Origin: UBA8522 sp049287565
Lineage (GTDB): Bacteria; Acidobacteriota; Aminicenantia; Aminicenantales; UBA8522
Reading direction: 5' to 3'
DNA length: 64,000 nt
Assembly (NCBI GenBank): GCA_049287565.1
Contig: JBAQGA010000239.1
Coordinates: forward strand, 1 to 64,000
Of the stretch, positions 1 to 8,590 are shown piece after piece. Within the stretch, counting starts at the first letter, position 1. Each line of letters begins with the position of its first letter. The position numbers were made by a program, and so were the translations under genes. The notes under the pieces are model-generated. The model was not told the DNA's origin, searched no databases, and was given only the letters and a program-made list of their open reading frames with translations.

Positions 1-2151
1 CTCCTTGAAGCTGTCATAGCCCGGACCCATCAGGTTCGGCGTCCCGGAGGGAGGGTTTAGGGCTTGGGGTGAAGAGTGGTTAATATCGCCCAGCTTCCAA
101 ACTTGTCCTTCGCCCAGGACAAAGCGGATGAGAGGTTCGACCTCGGGACTGCCCAGGCCGAGGCCGAGATAATCGTCGAGTGTCGCGGCCTGGGAGGGCG
201 TGAAATCCAACCGGTCGTTCATGACGCCGTCGGCTTGGGCATCATAAACCGTATAGACCACGCGCGTCGACCAGTCGCGGTCGCGGAGGAGCACTCCGGC
301 ATCGGCGACCAATTCCGCCCCGACATCCCGGATCTCCTCGAGCTGGGAGCCTCTGTTGTAAGTCAGGTTGAGGTCGGTGACGTCCCAGGAGCGCAGGTGG
401 CCGCGCCATTTCGGGAACTCGAAGGATGCCGAGTAGAGGACCTCTTCGTCGCCGGCATGGGAACCGTCCACTTCCACCATGGTAACCGCGTGGGAGGTGC
501 GGCTGTATTCTCTTTTGCCGATATACTTATAATCTATGTACAGATTGTAAATCTTCGGGCTAACCGTCTCGTCCGAGCTGGTGAAGACCGCCTGCCAGCG
601 GAGGAAATCACCCGGGTTGGTGAATTCCCACTCCACGCCCGGTGTCACCGGTCCCTCCCACAGAGGATTGCCGTTTTCGTCGTTGGAGTTGGAGAGGAAA
701 TATTGGATGGTGGTCCCGCTCGGCTCGTTGTCATCCACGTAGATCGTGGCCGAAACGATGGCGTATTCGGAGACAATGAATAAACAGGGCAGAAGGTTCT
801 TGGAATAGACTGTTCCCCGGTCCACGTAGGTCGGATAGACCTCATTCATGAAGAAGTAACAATTGCGCGAGTCATTTCCGTCAGCGACGAAGAAGTCGAG
901 GTCGCCGTCGCCGTCGAAGTCTCCGATGGCGCCGGAATCGAGGTCTCGGGAAGGGGAAACCTGGGAGCCATCCTCCGGGATAAAGTTTATAGTGAACGTC
1001 GCCGTCCCGTCGTTGGCGAACCAAAAGACGTATCCCCCCGGCGGGTTGGCCGTCCAGCCGTCCGTGGCCAGGACCATGTCGATGTCCCCGTCGTTATCGA
1101 CATCTCCCTGGCGCAGATATGTGCAGGAGCCGCGGTTTAGGGGAATGCGGATCGTCTTGCTGCTGACCAGAGAGAACGTCCCGCTGTTGTTCCGGTAGTA
1201 ATACAGGTCGCGGGAATTGGCCGAACCGACGTAGAAATCGACGTCGCCATCGCCGTCAAAATCGGCGGCAGCGACTCCGCAAACGCCATATCGATAACTA
1301 TCATTGTTGGGATAGGGATTGATCACCTGGGGGAGGCGGGAAAAAACGCCTGATCCATTATTGATATAAATGACCAGCTCACCCCACCGGGACCAGGCAT
1401 AGCGCTGAGGCACTCCAACAATAAAGTCTAAATCGTTGTCGTTATCAATATCGACAGAGCAGATATTGCTCTCCCACCGGAAATGCGGGCCATCATACGT
1501 ATACCCAAACTCGCTTGACGTATCATTGAGCACACTGTCGATCAGCGTGGGGCTAGTGTTAAAATCCGGGTTGTCTCCGGGATCGTGACCGTTCTCCACG
1601 TAGTAGTTTTCAAAAATCCATAACCTTCCCCTCCAGGACAGGGCGGCGATATCGGCGTCGCCATCGCCATTATAGTCCCCGGCACCAAGTGCTATGATCT
1701 CGAAAGTCGTAAATGTAGAGGTGTAATTGATGTAATATGGGCCGCTGAACACGAACCTCAGCGGGTCCGCCGGGTCTTTACCCAGGCAGGTGAAGATGGA
1801 GATGTTGGTGTCTCCCGGTTGATAAGTATGATTATCACAATTCCGCCCGCCCTCGACCATGTCCACCAACCCGTCCCTGTTAAAGTCCGCAGACGCACCC
1901 GTCATTCTCCAGTTCGTCGTGACCGGATAATCGCTCGACGGCTCGAAGTTGGCTCCTTTGTTCTGGAGCCTGAGGAAGAGGCCGACTGGGTCGTTGATGA
2001 TGCCATCCATCTCGGCGATGGTCGAACTATCCCCGCCGACATAGCCGGTGGCTCGGGCCGAAAGCGTGTCGCAGCTTTGTCCGCCAGCCTGAGTCAGCCC
2101 CGTCGCAAGAAACGTCGAAAGAACGATCAGCCGAAAAAGATGCTTTCTCAT
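1..2151 (-). CDS. PilY1-like type IV pilus tip/adhesin protein with FG-GAP repeats (partial, runs off left edge)
   Basis: The frame is open from an ATG at 2149-2151 to the window edge, giving 717 codons with no stop. An N-terminal signal peptide of about 24 residues is followed by at least six FG-GAP/VCBS calcium-loop repeats (for example DFNRDGLVD, DYNGDGDAD, DFDGDGDVD, DFDGDGDLD). Further on come PilY1-type stretches: FPKWRGHLRSWDV, and near the edge KLGDINHSSP, which marks the start of the PilY1 C-terminal propeller. A GGGAG ribosome site precedes the ATG. It is the last gene of a minor-pilin operon in the usual fimU/V/W/X/Y1 order. Known PilY1 proteins sit at the pilus tip and act in adhesion and pilus priming; FG-GAP repeats in front of the PilY1 part are less usual. 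The C-terminus is outside the window. Confidence 0.85.
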   Translation of the reverse strand, partial: MRKHLFRLIVLSTFLATGLTQAGGQSCDTLSARATGYVGGDSSTIAEMDGIINDPVGLFLRLQNKGANFEPSSDYPVTTNWRMTGASADFNRDGLVDMVEGGRNCDNHTYQPGDTNISIFTCLGKDPADPLRFVFSGPYYINYTSTFTTFEIIALGAGDYNGDGDADIAALSWRGRLWIFENYYVENGHDPGDNPDFNTSPTLIDSVLNDTSSEFGYTYDGPHFRWESNICSVDIDNDNDLDFIVGVPQRYAWSRWGELVIYINNGSGVFSRLPQVINPYPNNDSYRYGVCGVAAADFDGDGDVDFYVGSANSRDLYYYRNNSGTFSLVSSKTIRIPLNRGSCTYLRQGDVDNDGDIDMVLATDGWTANPPGGYVFWFANDGTATFTINFIPEDGSQVSPSRDLDSGAIGDFDGDGDLDFFVADGNDSRNCYFFMNEVYPTYVDRGTVYSKNLLPCLFIVSEYAIVSATIYVDDNEPSGTTIQYFLSNSNDENGNPLWEGPVTPGVEWEFTNPGDFLRWQAVFTSSDETVSPKIYNLYIDYKYIGKREYSRTSHAVTMVEVDGSHAGDEEVLYSASFEFPKWRGHLRSWDVTDLNLTYNRGSQLEEIRDVGAELVADAGVLLRDRDWSTRVVYTVYDAQADGVMNDRLDFTPSQAATLDDYLGLGLGSPEVEPLIRFVLGEGQVWKLGDINHSSPQALNPPSGTPNLMGPGYDSFKE

Positions 2152-2174
2152 GTCCGCTCCCTTTTTTTATCCTT

Positions 2175-2717
2175 TTATGTCGTTTGAATCTCGATCACGA
2201 CCTCGATCCGGGCATAGGTATCCAGGCCGGCCCGGCCGATGCAGACGACGATGCAGTCCCGTTCGTTCGGCGTGGCCCCGGTCAGGGCCTCGTCATCAAT
2301 CAGGAAAACGGTGAAGCTCAGGGAACCGTCGTTCGGCAGCGGCTGGCTAACGAACAGGGTGTTGGTGGAGTCGCTGATCATGTCGGCGACCAGCTCCTCG
2401 TCGGTCCGTTTGCGGAAATAATTGTCGCTCAGCGGGTCATCGAGTCCGACCTGACCTTGAAAGGTCGTCCTGTACTGGCTTCCGAAATCCGGCCAGGTGC
2501 CGCTGATGATGGTGTCGTTCAGCACGCGCCAGACCTCGTCGAATCCGGCTTCAGCGGCGTTGAAGGCCCGTTCCTGCAGCCGGACGTTGGCGGCCACCTC
2601 CGGACCCGTGCCGGTGACGAAGAGGAGGAGGATGCCCACAGCCAGCAGGAAGGCCATGACGATGATGAGGACGATCAGCCCCGATCCCCGGTCTTTTCTC
2701 ACCTTTCCTCTTCTCAT
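2175..2717 (-). CDS. PilX-like type IV pilus minor pilin
   Basis: The product is 180 residues. A short basic leader (MRRGKVRKDRGSG) is followed by a hydrophobic helix of about 22 residues and then RAFNAAEAGFDEVWRVLND, the NAAEAG signature typical of PilX and GspK-type proteins. Like those, it lacks the glutamate at mature position 5. It lies 23 bases before pilY1, and its ribosome site (AGGGGGATGAA) overlaps the stop of the upstream pilW. The inferred role is in the priming complex that starts pilus assembly at the inner membrane. Confidence 0.75.
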   Translation of the reverse strand: MRRGKVRKDRGSGLIVLIIVMAFLLAVGILLLFVTGTGPEVAANVRLQERAFNAAEAGFDEVWRVLNDTIISGTWPDFGSQYRTTFQGQVGLDDPLSDNYFRKRTDEELVADMISDSTNTLFVSQPLPNDGSLSFTVFLIDDEALTGATPNERDCIVVCIGRAGLDTYARIEVVIEIQTT

Positions 2718-2726
2718 TTCATCCCC

Positions 2727-3839
2727 CTAGCGTGTGCCCGAGTTATACAAGTTCAAAGACAGGTTTCTGATGTTGGAAGTGGATTCGAGGAGAAACCTTC
2801 TATGGCGGTCCGGCTGGGCGCCGCCGGCCGTATTCGAGAGCGGTGGACGCTGGTAGACATTGCGGTTGGGGTCGGGATTTCCGGAGACACTGACGAAGGC
2901 CCGGGGAGTCCTCCCCTGGACCAGGATCCGTATTTCCCTGATCCTTCCGATCTCATCCAGCAGCCAGGTGTTCTGCCAGGGCAGGAAGCCGTCCAGGTCC
3001 CCATCGTTGTCCAGGTCGCCGTTATACTCGAACTGGAGATTCTCGACGTCTTGAGAAATGGGATAGTGGATGCCGTTCAGGGTCATGTAAAGGATGTCGC
3101 CCTGGCCGTTCCCGATATAGCCGTTCACGCCGGCCGTCAGGCCCAGGTAGTTACCGGTGATGTCCAGCCAGAACTCCTTGACGTCGATGAAAGTGACCAA
3201 CCCGCCGATATAGTCGCTCGATGCGCCGCAGTACCCCGAAAGGCCGCCGGGAGGATTGATGCCAGGGGCCAGACCGGGAGAAAAGTTGAGCTTCTCGTTC
3301 GTCCCTCCCGTGCTGTGCGTCACATGAGTGAGCTGTCTTACCTGGCCGAAGCGGCAGCCCGAGGCCGGGTTGGGCAGGATGAGGCAAATTTTGTTCTCAT
3401 AGTACTCGTCGGGGTAGGGAAATTGCTCGAAACTGTAGTCATCGATACCGAGGGTGATGGAAGAGCCGTTATAATCCTGGATGGACAAGTTCAACGGGTC
3501 TTCGATATTGCCCATTATCAGCAACCGGTCGGGAGTGACCTCGACTCCCCCGCCCTGATCCTCGTTGTCCGTGCCCTCGAAGTAATATTGTTGGAACTCG
3601 ATCGGCAGCCCGACCCCCGACATCCGGATGTCCCGGGTGATGAAGTACATGGCCGAACGGACATCGTGCTGGAGCTCGGCGTACATATTCTGGTCGACGG
3701 CCACCTTGTTGCTCCGCATGTAGAGGGACAGTGTACCCACGATGATGATGAGCATCACCGTGCTTCCGACCAAGAGCTCGATCAGCGTGAAACCCCGCCG
3801 GCTTTCTTGTCTTTTCATTTTGTTCATTATCAGCCTCAT
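2727..3839 (-). CDS. PilW-like type IV pilus minor pilin
   Basis: The product is 370 residues, long for a pilin but normal for PilW. The prepilin cleavage site is RRG|FTLIELLVG with Glu5, then a hydrophobic N-helix and a large soluble domain, including MYFITRDIRMSGVGLP, which is characteristic of PilW. GGGAGG stands 11 bases upstream of the ATG at 3839; an internal ATG five codons later is a possible alternative start. It sits between pilV and pilX in the operon and should be processed by a prepilin peptidase that is not in this window. Confidence 0.8.
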   Translation of the reverse strand: MRLIMNKMKRQESRRGFTLIELLVGSTVMLIIIVGTLSLYMRSNKVAVDQNMYAELQHDVRSAMYFITRDIRMSGVGLPIEFQQYYFEGTDNEDQGGGVEVTPDRLLIMGNIEDPLNLSIQDYNGSSITLGIDDYSFEQFPYPDEYYENKICLILPNPASGCRFGQVRQLTHVTHSTGGTNEKLNFSPGLAPGINPPGGLSGYCGASSDYIGGLVTFIDVKEFWLDITGNYLGLTAGVNGYIGNGQGDILYMTLNGIHYPISQDVENLQFEYNGDLDNDGDLDGFLPWQNTWLLDEIGRIREIRILVQGRTPRAFVSVSGNPDPNRNVYQRPPLSNTAGGAQPDRHRRFLLESTSNIRNLSLNLYNSGTR

Positions 3840-3858
3840 GGTGTTCCCATCCTCCCGA

Positions 3859-4338
3859 TCATCGATGGATGATCGTGCTGACCCTGGCCCTGACCCGGTG
3901 GTCCTGGGGGTTCGAGATCAAGTCGGCCTCGTTGGCGCCGAAGGCCTCGGCCGTAAAGACGAGGACCTGCACCTGCCAGGCGGTTCCGTAGGTCACGACA
4001 TCGGTGATCCGGCGGTAATCGTTGAGGTTGTCCTGGTTGAGATCGATGAGCTCGTCTCTGAAAAGGTCGTTGGTGCCGTCGTTGTTAAGGTCCACAGCCG
4101 CGCTCGAAGCCACCAGGCTCAATTCGGCCGCGGTCAGGTTCCTGAGCACATCGATCTGCTGCTGAACCAGGAAGGAGGCGGTCGTGATCCGGTCGGAACG
4201 CATGTTGTTCAGGACGCTCAAGGTGAACATCTGGGCGAGCCCGAGGATGGCGATGGCGACGAGGGCGATCCCGATGACCGACTCCAAAAGGGTGAAGCCC
4301 GCTTTGTTGTTTTTCTCTTTGCGCAATCTTTTCATCAT
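3859..4338 (-). CDS. PilV-like type IV pilus minor pilin
   Basis: The product is about 159 residues. It has a basic leader, the cleavage site KAG|FTLLESVIGIALV with Glu5, and a hydrophobic helix followed by a short C-terminal domain. The leader with LLESVIGIAL matches the PilV/N-methylation family. I chose the ATG at 4338 because GGGGGAG lies just upstream; an ATG at 4350 would add four residues but has a poorer ribosome site. It is the second gene of the minor-pilin operon, 21 bases after fimT. Confidence 0.75.
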   Translation of the reverse strand: MMKRLRKEKNNKAGFTLLESVIGIALVAIAILGLAQMFTLSVLNNMRSDRITTASFLVQQQIDVLRNLTAAELSLVASSAAVDLNNDGTNDLFRDELIDLNQDNLNDYRRITDVVTYGTAWQVQVLVFTAEAFGANEADLISNPQDHRVRARVSTIIHR

Positions 4339-4359
4339 GCTCTCCCCCATCCTTGTATC

Positions 4360-4851
4360 CTAGGTCGACTTGATGTACTGAACGGAGCCGCCCGCGAAGG
4401 TCATGATTGTCCGCGTGCTCGGCTGGTTCTGCAGGCTTAGAGTCGGGTTCTGAATGGAAATACTATTCAGGGATGTGCTGTAGTTCAGGACCATCCCCAG
4501 CGGCGAATAGATACACTGCTGGTTGGGCAGGCTGACCGTGACGGTGTATTTAGAGGGGATGGACCTCCGGATGTAACCCGGGACCTCCAGCCAGATGTTG
4601 TACTGGACCTCGCGCTCGAGATAATAAACCCATGTCCCGGAGGTGTTATCAAATGTGATCCGGTGATTGAGCTTGGTTTTGACGGCCTGGAACTTGGCCT
4701 GCTGGAGGGTCGTCAGGATCTCCCTGGCCTCGTTCTCCAGGTTCCTCACCTCGAGGGAGCTCTTGATATTCGGATAGGACACCATCAGCAGGACTCCGAT
4801 GATGGCGATGACCAGTAAAACTTCGATGAGTGTAAAGCCGCGTTGTTTCAT
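4360..4851 (-). CDS. FimT/GspH-type minor pseudopilin
   Basis: The product is 163 residues starting MKQRG|FTLIEVLLVIAIIGVLL, an ideal prepilin signal with Glu5, followed by EAREILTTLQQAKFQAVKT, as in GspH/FimT proteins. The frame is open to a GTG at 4950, but the ATG at 4851 leaves a normal prepilin leader and has GTGGGAGA before it. The first gene of the operon, it is preceded by a promoter at 4953-4981 and a leader of about 95 bases. It is probably a minor pilin that helps initiate the pilus. Confidence 0.8.
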   Translation of the reverse strand: MKQRGFTLIEVLLVIAIIGVLLMVSYPNIKSSLEVRNLENEAREILTTLQQAKFQAVKTKLNHRITFDNTSGTWVYYLEREVQYNIWLEVPGYIRRSIPSKYTVTVSLPNQQCIYSPLGMVLNYSTSLNSISIQNPTLSLQNQPSTRTIMTFAGGSVQYIKST

Positions 4852-4952
4852 TCTCCCACCCGCTTCAGGGAGCCGGCCCGACGGCCCTCTGGTAGAGTAC
4901 CCCGTGCTTCCCATTTCCCTGGAAATTCCGCACAAATCATCCTCTACCACGT

Positions 4953-4981
4953 ATTGTAAAGTCTTTTACGGTCTAATTCAA
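4953..4981 (-). promoter_or_regulatory. Sigma-70 type promoter of the minor-pilin operon
   Basis: Read on the minus strand, TTGAAT (4976-4981) and TACAAT (4953-4958) are separated by 17 bases. It lies about 100 bases upstream of the fimT/gspH start. Confidence 0.5.
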
Positions 4982-5184
4982 GCCATCCGTCCTCTGCTCA
5001 ATCAACCGGCCTAGAGATCCATCAGGAATGGACGGTATTATTTATCGTTCTTATCCTTATTAATAGCAATCCCCCCCGGCGATGATTCGGGTGAGCATAA
5101 TTCCTTCCAAGTTCTCCCCCTTCAGCCGTCTCCCTCTCACCCCCATCGGCTAGCCACGATCCGGGCCTCTGTCAGCGAACGGAT
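4982..5184. other. Divergent intergenic region between pilin operon and P-ATPase
   Basis: Together with the two flanking promoters this forms a 400-base gene-free region (4852-5251). It holds the pilin promoter on the left and the ATPase promoter on the right. In between I see an AT-rich patch around 5035-5075 and a C-run near 5070, but no convincing gene, repeat or operator. Confidence 0.5.
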
Positions 5185-5214
5185 TTTCCAATCGGTTTTC
5201 ATCTCTGTTATAAT
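5185..5214 (+). promoter_or_regulatory. Sigma-70 type promoter of the P-type ATPase
   Basis: TTTCCA (5185-5190) and a perfect TATAAT (5209-5214) are 18 bases apart, 37 bases before the chosen ATPase ATG. Confidence 0.5.
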
Positions 5215-5251
5215 GGGCGGCTATCCGGACTTCACTAGAAAAAGGCAAACC

Positions 5252-8014
5252 ATGCAGATCCCCGCCTGGCACGCCGAAGACGTGGTCAAGGTCCTCCACC
5301 GCCTCCGTTCTGATCCGCGACAAGGATTGGCCACCGAAGAGGTCGAAAAACGCCTGACTCAATTCGGCCCCAACGAGCTCAGGAAAGAGGAAAAAGCCTC
5401 TCCTTTCTCGCTTTTCCTCAGCCAATTCAAAAACGTACTTATCATCATCCTCCTCGCCGCCATCGTCCTCTCCGTCCTGATCGGGGAGGTCCTGGATGCC
5501 GTGATGATCAGCGCCATCGTCCTGTTCAGCGCCCTGCTCGGTTTCATCCAGGAGCACAAGGCCGAACAGGCTCTCGAGGCTCTCAAGAGGATGCTTTCGC
5601 CGATGATCACCGTCCTGCGAAACGGGAAAGAAGAGGAGATCCCTTCTCGAGACCTGGTCCCGGGGGACATCCTTCTCCTCGAGGCCGGGGATAAGATCCC
5701 GGCGGATGCCCGACTGGTCGAGGTCCATCTGCTCGACTGCGACGAGGCCGCCTTGACGGGAGAGTCGGTCCCGGTCCGAAAAGAAACGGCTCCCCTCCGC
5801 TCCGATATTCTGGCGAGCGACCGGAAGAACATGGTCTTCGCCGGGACGATCGTGACCTACGGACGGGGGAAAGCCGCCGTGACCGCGACGGGCATGAACA
5901 CGGAATTCGGCCGGATCGCCGAGGAGGTCGCGGCCGCCGAAACCAAGAAAACACCGCTTGAGAAAAGGACGGAAGAGATCGGCCGATGGCTGGGCATCAT
6001 GGCCGTATCGATCTGCGTTCTCGTGGCCGGGGTCAGTGCCCTCAGAAAGGCTTTTATCGGCCGGCTTAGCCTGGAATTCATGATCGACACGGTCATGTTC
6101 GCCGTCGCCCTGGCGATTGCCGCCGTCCCGGAGGCGCTGACGGCCATCGTGACGGGCGCGTTGGCCATCGGCATGCACCAGATGGCCAAACGCAATGCCC
6201 TGGTGCGCAAAATGCCCGCCGTGGAAACTCTGGGCTGCGCGACCGTCATCTGCTCGGACAAGACGGGGACCCTGACAAAGGGAGAGATGACGGTCCGGAA
6301 GATCTATGCCGCCGGGAACGACCACGAGGTCAGCGGCGTCGGCTACGAACCCGTCGGGGAAATTCTGGGGGCAGAAAAGAAACCGGACCCCGACAGCCCC
6401 TTGGGAAGACTTTTCAAGGCGGCCCTGCTCTGCAACGATGCCCAGCTTCAAGAGATCGAGGGAAAGTGGACGATCAAGGGTGATCCGACAGAGGGCGCCC
6501 TGGTCGTGGTCGCAGCCAAAGCCGGCCTTCATGTGATCGAGACGAGGTTGAGTCACCCCCGCATCGAAGAGATCCCCTTCAGTTCGGAACGCAAGCGGAT
6601 GACCACCATCCACGATGAGCCCGATGGCCGCAGGATCGCCTACCTCAAGGGCGCGCCCGAAGAGATTCTCGACCGCTGCCGCTTCCACTTGACCGAAAAG
6701 GGCGTCCTCCCCTTCTCGACGGAGGAAAAGGAAGCGGCTCTCGAGGCCAACCGGGGAATGGCTCAAGCGGCTCTGAGAGTCCTCGGCATGGCCATGAAAT
6801 TCTTGCTGGCCGAGCACACTCGCTACTCGGAAGAAGACGAGCGGGGAATGGTTTTCCTCGGCCTGATCGGAATGATGGATCCCCCCCGGGCCGAAGCGAT
6901 CGAGGCGGTCAAGACCTGCCAACGGATCAAAATCCGAACGGTCCTGATCACCGGCGACCATGAAATCACCGCCCGGGCCGTGGCCGAGGAAATCGGGATT
7001 TACAGGGAGGGCGACCTCGTTCTGAACGGAGAAAAACTGGCCGCGATGAACGAGGGAGATCTTGAGAAAGTCGTCGACCGGGTGACCGTCTACGCCCGGG
7101 TTTCGCCGATCGATAAGCTCAAGATCGTCAGGGCATGGAAAAGCCGGGGTGAAGTTGTCGCGATGACGGGTGACGGGGTCAACGACGCCCCGGCCCTCAA
7201 GCAGGCGGATATCGGTATCGCCATGGGAATCACCGGCACCGAGGTGACCAAGGATGCGGCCGACCTGGTCCTCAGCGATGACAATTTTGCCACCATCCTG
7301 AAGGCCATCGAGAGGGGCCGCTGGATCTACGATAACATCAAGAAATATCTGACCTACCTGTTGCGCTGCAACATCACGGAGGTCGCCGTCATCGGCGGCA
7401 TCGTCCTCATCAAAGGCCCCGATTATCTCCCTCTCCTCGCGGCGGCGATCCTTTACATCAACCTGGCCACGGACGGACTGCCCGCCCTGGCCCTCGGCAT
7501 CGCCCCGCCGGAACCCGATATCATGGAGCGGCCGCCTCGAGATCCCCGGGAAAGCGTTTTTTCCTGGGATGTCAAAGCGTTCATCCTCATGGCCTTGGTG
7601 ATCGAAACGCCCTTTTTCTACCTGCTTTTTTTTCATGATTTTTCACACCTGGAACACGCCCGGACAGAGATCTTTTTCATGTTCATCATCGTCGAGCTGG
7701 TCATCGTTCTCAACTTCCGCTCGCTCAGGTTTAGCATCTTCAAGGTTCCGCCCCACCGCTGGCTGATTCTGGCCATTCTTTGGGAGCTTGTTCTTGTCTC
7801 TGTTCTTGTCCGGATCCCTTCGGTGCGAGATGCTTTTGGCATTCTTATCCCGACGATTTCCGACCTGGGGATCATCTTCGGGTTCAGTATTTTTGTCTTT
7901 GCGGCCATGGAGATTGCGAAAGCGGCGCTGCGGAGGAAACTCGCCCGGGCGGACCGCCGCGACGGCCTCTCCGAGCGCGGCGGAAGGGCATCGAAATCAT
8001 CCGCTAAGGACTGA
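5252..8014 (+). CDS. P2-type cation-transporting ATPase (calcium-type)
   Basis: The product is 920 residues, a full-length P2A ATPase. An N-terminal cation-ATPase domain begins near residue 5. It has the actuator TGES loop (AALTGESVPV), the M4 ion-site motif PEALTAI, the phosphorylated Asp336 in CSDKTGTLTKGE, the nucleotide-binding KGAPE, and the hinge MTGDGVNDAPALKQADIG. Two N-terminal and several C-terminal membrane helices are visible. It should pump Ca2+ (or possibly Mn2+) out of the cytosol at the cost of ATP. The ATG at 5252 is preferred because the earlier in-frame ATG at 5213 lies inside the -10 box. It faces the fur-family gene and ends next to a possible 39-residue membrane peptide. 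Confidence 0.9.
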   Translation: MQIPAWHAEDVVKVLHRLRSDPRQGLATEEVEKRLTQFGPNELRKEEKASPFSLFLSQFKNVLIIILLAAIVLSVLIGEVLDAVMISAIVLFSALLGFIQEHKAEQALEALKRMLSPMITVLRNGKEEEIPSRDLVPGDILLLEAGDKIPADARLVEVHLLDCDEAALTGESVPVRKETAPLRSDILASDRKNMVFAGTIVTYGRGKAAVTATGMNTEFGRIAEEVAAAETKKTPLEKRTEEIGRWLGIMAVSICVLVAGVSALRKAFIGRLSLEFMIDTVMFAVALAIAAVPEALTAIVTGALAIGMHQMAKRNALVRKMPAVETLGCATVICSDKTGTLTKGEMTVRKIYAAGNDHEVSGVGYEPVGEILGAEKKPDPDSPLGRLFKAALLCNDAQLQEIEGKWTIKGDPTEGALVVVAAKAGLHVIETRLSHPRIEEIPFSSERKRMTTIHDEPDGRRIAYLKGAPEEILDRCRFHLTEKGVLPFSTEEKEAALEANRGMAQAALRVLGMAMKFLLAEHTRYSEEDERGMVFLGLIGMMDPPRAEAIEAVKTCQRIKIRTVLITGDHEITARAVAEEIGIYREGDLVLNGEKLAAMNEGDLEKVVDRVTVYARVSPIDKLKIVRAWKSRGEVVAMTGDGVNDAPALKQADIGIAMGITGTEVTKDAADLVLSDDNFATILKAIERGRWIYDNIKKYLTYLLRCNITEVAVIGGIVLIKGPDYLPLLAAAILYINLATDGLPALALGIAPPEPDIMERPPRDPRESVFSWDVKAFILMALVIETPFFYLLFFHDFSHLEHARTEIFFMFIIVELVIVLNFRSLRFSIFKVPPHRWLILAILWELVLVSVLVRIPSVRDAFGILIPTISDLGIIFGFSIFVFAAMEIAKAALRRKLARADRRDGLSERGGRASKSSAKD

Positions 8015-8018
8015 GGCT

Positions 8019-8138
8019 ATGGGCAGACGATTCACCCGACGACATCCCCTGAAGCCGTTTTTCCTGCGGCTTTCCCTGACGCTCGGGGCGATCGCCACCG
8101 CTATTTTCGCTTTTCTTCTGGCCGAAGAGGGGATCTAG
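8019..8138 (+). CDS. Possible small single-pass membrane protein
   Basis: A 39-residue frame begins four bases after the ATPase stop. It has a basic N-terminus (MGRRFTRRHPLK), one hydrophobic stretch of about 20 residues and an acidic end (AEEGI). AAGGA and GAGG occur upstream. The position would suit a small accessory peptide of the pump, but the family is unknown to me. The last four bases overlap the end of the convergent fur-family gene. Confidence 0.35.
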   Translation: MGRRFTRRHPLKPFFLRLSLTLGAIATAIFAFLLAEEGI

Positions 8139-8590
8139 GACTTCTCCGCTCGACGGCGGTTCGCGGTGCAGTCCTTGCAGTACCCGAAGACCTGGATGGA
8201 GAACTTGTCTAGAAGATACCCCTTTTCCTCCCCGATCCTGTTTATGGCAGCTTGAATCTCGGCGTGGCTGAATTCTTGGACCCGGCCGCAGGAAAGGCAG
8301 ATGAGGTGGCCGTGGGAGATCCTGTTCCAGTCCGGTTCGAAGTGACTGTGGCTCTCGCCCAGGTCGATGGCGGTCACCAGGCCGCTGCGAACCAGCAGGT
8401 TGAGCGTCCGGTAGATAGTCGCCAGGCCGACCGGCTTCTTCTTGGCCCGCAACCGGCGGTGGATCTCCTCGGCGTTGGGATGAACGCCCGGGGAAGAGAG
8501 GATCTCCCTGAAGACCAGTTCCCTGGCTCGGGTCATCTTGAGGCCGTGCTCCCGCAGGTAGGCTTCGAACTTGGTGAATCCCTTGTTCAT
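8135..8590 (-). CDS. Fur-family metal/peroxide-responsive transcriptional regulator
   Basis: The product is 151 residues with the full Fur/PerR layout: an N-terminal winged helix (LKMTRARELVFREIL, then VGLATIYRTLNLL as recognition helix) and a dimerisation domain with HGHLICLSCGRVQEF. A second cysteine pair, CKDC, completes the structural zinc site. It overlaps the upstream nuclease gene by four bases (ATGA), so the two are probably translationally coupled. Whether it senses iron, zinc, manganese or peroxide cannot be told from the sequence. A metal pump next door fits metal control. Confidence 0.88.
   Translation of the reverse strand: MNKGFTKFEAYLREHGLKMTRARELVFREILSSPGVHPNAEEIHRRLRAKKKPVGLATIYRTLNLLVRSGLVTAIDLGESHSHFEPDWNRISHGHLICLSCGRVQEFSHAEIQAAINRIGEEKGYLLDKFSIQVFGYCKDCTANRRRAEKS

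Noticed and set aside
2184..3872. Long plus-strand open frame of 562 codons over the pilW/pilX genes
   Set aside because: It is antisense to two clear pilin genes, has a repetitive Asp/Val/Gly composition typical of a GC-rich shadow frame and no ribosome site.
4852..4950. Longer start for the fimT/gspH gene at GTG 4950
   Set aside because: It would begin two bases after the -10 box and add 33 residues before a perfect prepilin leader.
5150..7636. Minus-strand open frame of 828 codons antisense to the P-type ATPase
   Set aside because: It lies opposite a well-recognised ATPase with all motifs; the antisense translation is low-complexity and matches no family.
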